A stretch of DNA of 6,451 bases, taken from UBA4823 sp034436035 (GTDB lineage: Bacteria; Chloroflexota; Anaerolineae; Anaerolineales; UBA4823). The translations under genes were made by a program, and so were the position numbers. Below, piece after piece: positions 6,241 through 6,451 of this stretch. Position 1 is the stretch's first letter. Every line of letters begins with the position of its first letter. A model generated the notes under the pieces. It searched no databases and was not told the origin of the DNA. It saw only the letters and a program-made list of their open reading frames with translations. Location of the stretch: contig DAOTVW010000298.1 of NCBI GenBank assembly GCA_034436035.1, positions 1 to 6,451 of the forward strand, read 5' to 3'.

Positions 6241-6447
6241 ATGCGAACGAATATTGAACTGGATGATGACCTGATTGAGCGCGCTCAAGAATTGACTGGA
6301 ATCAAAACCAAACGCGAAGTCGTACATGAGGCGTTACGTTTGCTCATCCTTTTGAACGAGCAGAAAGAAATCCGCACTTTGCGAGGTAAATTGCCCTGGG
6401 TTGGTGACTTGAGTGAACAACGCCAATCGCGCGTCGAGGTGCACTAG
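6241..6447 (+). CDS. vapB: VapB-type antitoxin of a type II toxin-antitoxin pair
   Basis: This 68-residue protein matches the VapB antitoxin pattern (PF09957-like) over its whole length. It starts MRTNIELDDDLIERA, continues TGIKTKREVVHEALRLLI (a ribbon-helix-helix DNA-binding dimer), and ends with LRGKLPWVGDLSEQR, the segment that normally wraps the VapC PIN-domain RNase and blocks its active site. The frame is open upstream to 6097, but the start at 6241 is preferred: it gives the usual family N-terminus, has AGAGG 5 bases before it, and lies after a good promoter and palindrome that would otherwise fall inside the coding region. The stop TAG ends at 6447, and the partner toxin should follow at once. 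The locus probably serves in stress response or in maintaining the region; the toxin's RNA target cannot be told from here. Confidence 0.88.
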   Translation: MRTNIELDDDLIERAQELTGIKTKREVVHEALRLLILLNEQKEIRTLRGKLPWVGDLSEQRQSRVEVH

Positions 6448-6451
6448 CCAT
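6436..6451 (+). promoter_or_regulatory. Ribosome site and probable start of the partner toxin gene
   Basis: GAGGTG (6436-6441) lies inside the end of the antitoxin gene, and the window ends in AT at 6450-6451, 8 bases further on. If the next base is G, this is the ATG of vapC, 2 bases after the antitoxin stop, as is normal for these coupled pairs. The codons themselves are outside the window. Confidence 0.45.

Overview
This window most likely comes from a Chloroflexota (green non-sulfur) bacterium, probably Anaerolineae. That is an inference from the gene types (a TPR-linked C25-like protease and a VanW-like/serine-hydrolase fusion), from the intergenic patchwork of small hairpin repeats, and from a probable leaderless start. 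No marker gene fixes the taxonomy. All intact genes lie on the + strand.

Region 1 (1-3857) is a two-gene operon. A TPR-repeat protein, cut off at the left edge, ends 2 bases before a 968-residue protein. The second protein joins a divergent TPR-like N-terminus to a clan CD, C25/caspase-like protease domain. It has a clear His-Gly and Cys pair (His670, Cys722), a GDP motif that closes the fold, and an unusual C-terminal four-cysteine cluster. This TPR/TPR-protease pair is the most interesting content of the window. Its design recalls other TPR-coupled caspase-like effectors such as TPR-CHAT, but no CRISPR array, effector or reporter gene is visible here, so its pathway is unknown.

Region 2 (3858-4232) is gene-free and full of repeats. 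It holds three adjacent 29-bp tandem repeat units, two diverged copies further on, and four short hairpins, three of them with two-base loops. It ends in an extended -10 promoter overlapped by a perfect 9-bp inverted repeat. The promoter lies so close to the next ATG that the transcript is probably leaderless.

Region 3 (4233-5714) encodes a membrane-anchored, extracytoplasmic protein. It has a VanW-like/peptidoglycan-binding N-terminal half and a class A beta-lactamase-like serine hydrolase half (SIIK, SGN, KHG motifs). A cell-wall role is likely.

Region 4 (5715-6240) is mostly AT-rich and non-coding. It contains another AA-loop hairpin and a possible gene remnant on the minus strand. Region 5 (6241-6451) is a VapB-type antitoxin gene with its own promoter and palindromic operator. 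The window stops where the partner toxin gene (vapC) would be expected to start.
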